The position numbers and the translations under genes were made by a program. The notes beneath the pieces are model-generated. The model was given only the letters and a program-made list of their open reading frames with translations. It had not been told where the DNA came from and made no database searches. Shown here piece after piece: positions 63,064 to 64,000 of a stretch of DNA of 64,000 nucleotides (the first letter of the stretch is position 1; every line of letters begins with the position of its first letter). The stretch spans positions 124,001 through 188,000 of the forward strand of contig NW_026570270.1 in NCBI RefSeq assembly GCF_019649055.1, in the 5' to 3' direction. This DNA comes from Paramacrobiotus metropolitanus. Lineage: Eukaryota > Tardigrada > Eutardigrada > Parachela > Macrobiotidae.

Positions 63064-64000
63064 ATGATTCCACTACTACCTGTTGTAATTTTAGCAGTTG
63101 TCAAGAATAGCTGGGTTGACAGTAAGCCACTTCCGGCGGCAAATTTTTCCTTTGCCACTAATCGTCTACTGGATATGTCGCACTCCTTATCAGCGGAGAC
63201 TATATTTTGGCAAGGAGGCGGGTACAATTTTACCCTCACACATCAGGATTACGTTACGGAAGCCAATCTCACTTTTCGCTCGGGCCACTTTATTGCCGGT
63301 GAGCATGGAGGCACGCATCTGGATAGTCCGTATCATCTCAATTTTTCCGCGTAAGAAATATTTACAAACAGCACACCTACAGTGCTGCGCATATGCACTA
63401 TATCAAGACTACGAGTACATTTTTACGAGTACTTTTATATGTACTTCAACGGACAACCTATGTATATAACATATTACGTATGGATGTTTATAAAAAATTG
63501 CAAGCATAGGGGGAACCAGTCTGCAATTTAAGAGGATCTTTTTCTGATTTGCCGATCATAGATGAAATACACTTCACGTTTTGTAATGCGTAAATCCTTG
63601 GCATTTATTTTTTTAATTAAATTAGTTTAATTGTACATGTACAATCCTTTGTTTTGTCGGGATTATTCTTAATTGCATCTAATGTTGATTTTAATTTCTC
63701 TATCTTGCATCGGTTTTTTTCCAGTATTAATAATATTTTAGGAAATATTATTAATGTCCATGATTTCGCTTTTAACTATATTATATCGGTCAAACAAACA
63801 CAAATGAAATACATTTCCGGGTTGTCTTAGTTCTGAGCGTAACAAAAATCTTAGTGAAGTCCCTACAGTTGCAGCTCAAAGTCCAAAAATAAAGTATAGT
63901 GTTCCAATATCTTTGTGATTTGTAGAAAATATTCAACGCGTTTTAATGCTCGATTTATTATTAGGGACGGCATGGCCGATCTCACACTGCACCAGTTAAC
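63064..64000 (+). CDS. Secreted cyclase-family hydrolase (kynurenine formamidase-like), 3' end beyond window
   Basis: Exon 1 63064-63350 (donor GTAAGA) and the start of exon 2 at 63965 (acceptor TTATTAG), joined in phase 2; the gene runs off the right edge. A signal peptide (MIPLLPVVILAVV) is followed by LLDMSHSLSAETIFWQGG, then GEHGGTHLDSPYHL, the metal-binding HGGTH.D.P.H signature of the putative-cyclase family, whose bacterial members open N-formylkynurenine or isatin. Exon 2 begins DGMADLTLHQL, as expected after that motif. The start at 63064 was preferred because the signal peptide leads straight into the domain; the upstream ATG at 62911 is in frame and cannot be excluded. Substrate unknown. 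Confidence 0.65.

Overview
The window is eukaryotic nuclear DNA: every host gene is split by short introns (about 60-110 bp, a few longer) with GT/AG borders and conserved phases. The gene set (receptor guanylyl cyclase, rhodopsin-type GPCR, GT31 galactosyltransferase, F-box protein, Notch-ligand-like secreted proteins, plant-like UDP-glycosyltransferase) points to a small-genome protostome. A eutardigrade is my best guess from the compact introns and lineage-specific families; that is inference, not proof.

Left flank (1-19936). A receptor guanylyl cyclase lacking its 5' end (182-2879, +); two tandem multi-pass membrane paralogues of identical exon structure (3397-4941 and 5526-7027, +); a type II GT31 glycosyltransferase (7732-8922, -); a TATA-driven small secreted protein (10864-12308, +); two tandem five-exon secreted paralogues with an MNNL/C2-like domain (13912-15230 and 16451-18475, -).

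Centre (19937-51663). One giant, very young LTR retrotransposon of about 31.7 kb in minus orientation, with two 426-bp LTRs identical as far as I can compare by eye and a GTAG target duplication. In its own 5'-3' direction (right to left): leader with an initiator-tRNA-like PBS, a Ser/Pro-rich ORF, Gag (coiled coil, capsid-like domain, CCHC knuckle), protease, a Ty3-type Pol (RT, RNase H, integrase), then about 12 kb of accessory ORFs unlike any standard retroelement protein I recognise, then a 4.7-kb non-coding structured region. Several ORF joins look recoded: a canonical GGGAAAC -1 frameshift site with a downstream hairpin at gag/pro, in-frame single stops at three joins with no early AUG after them, and frame changes elsewhere.

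The most striking feature is a hairpin repeated about 60 times along this one RNA, in coding and non-coding parts. The loop is nearly constant (CAAUA in the element's sense) while the stem sequence changes with compensatory pairs. Mismatches seen on the + strand become G-U pairs on the minus (sense) strand, and the motif is read in all three codon frames, so selection looks to act on RNA rather than peptide. Other hairpin families share the 3' region. I propose a distributed RNA-recognition (packaging, assembly or silencing-evasion) code, perhaps read by the element's own zinc-knuckle or winged-helix-like proteins.

Right flank (51664-64000). An F-box protein with an unfamiliar N-terminal domain (52203-54124, +), a plant-like UGT (55337-57261, +), a rhodopsin-family GPCR (59369-62374, +), and the first exons of a secreted cyclase/kynurenine-formamidase-like enzyme running off the end (63064-64000, +).
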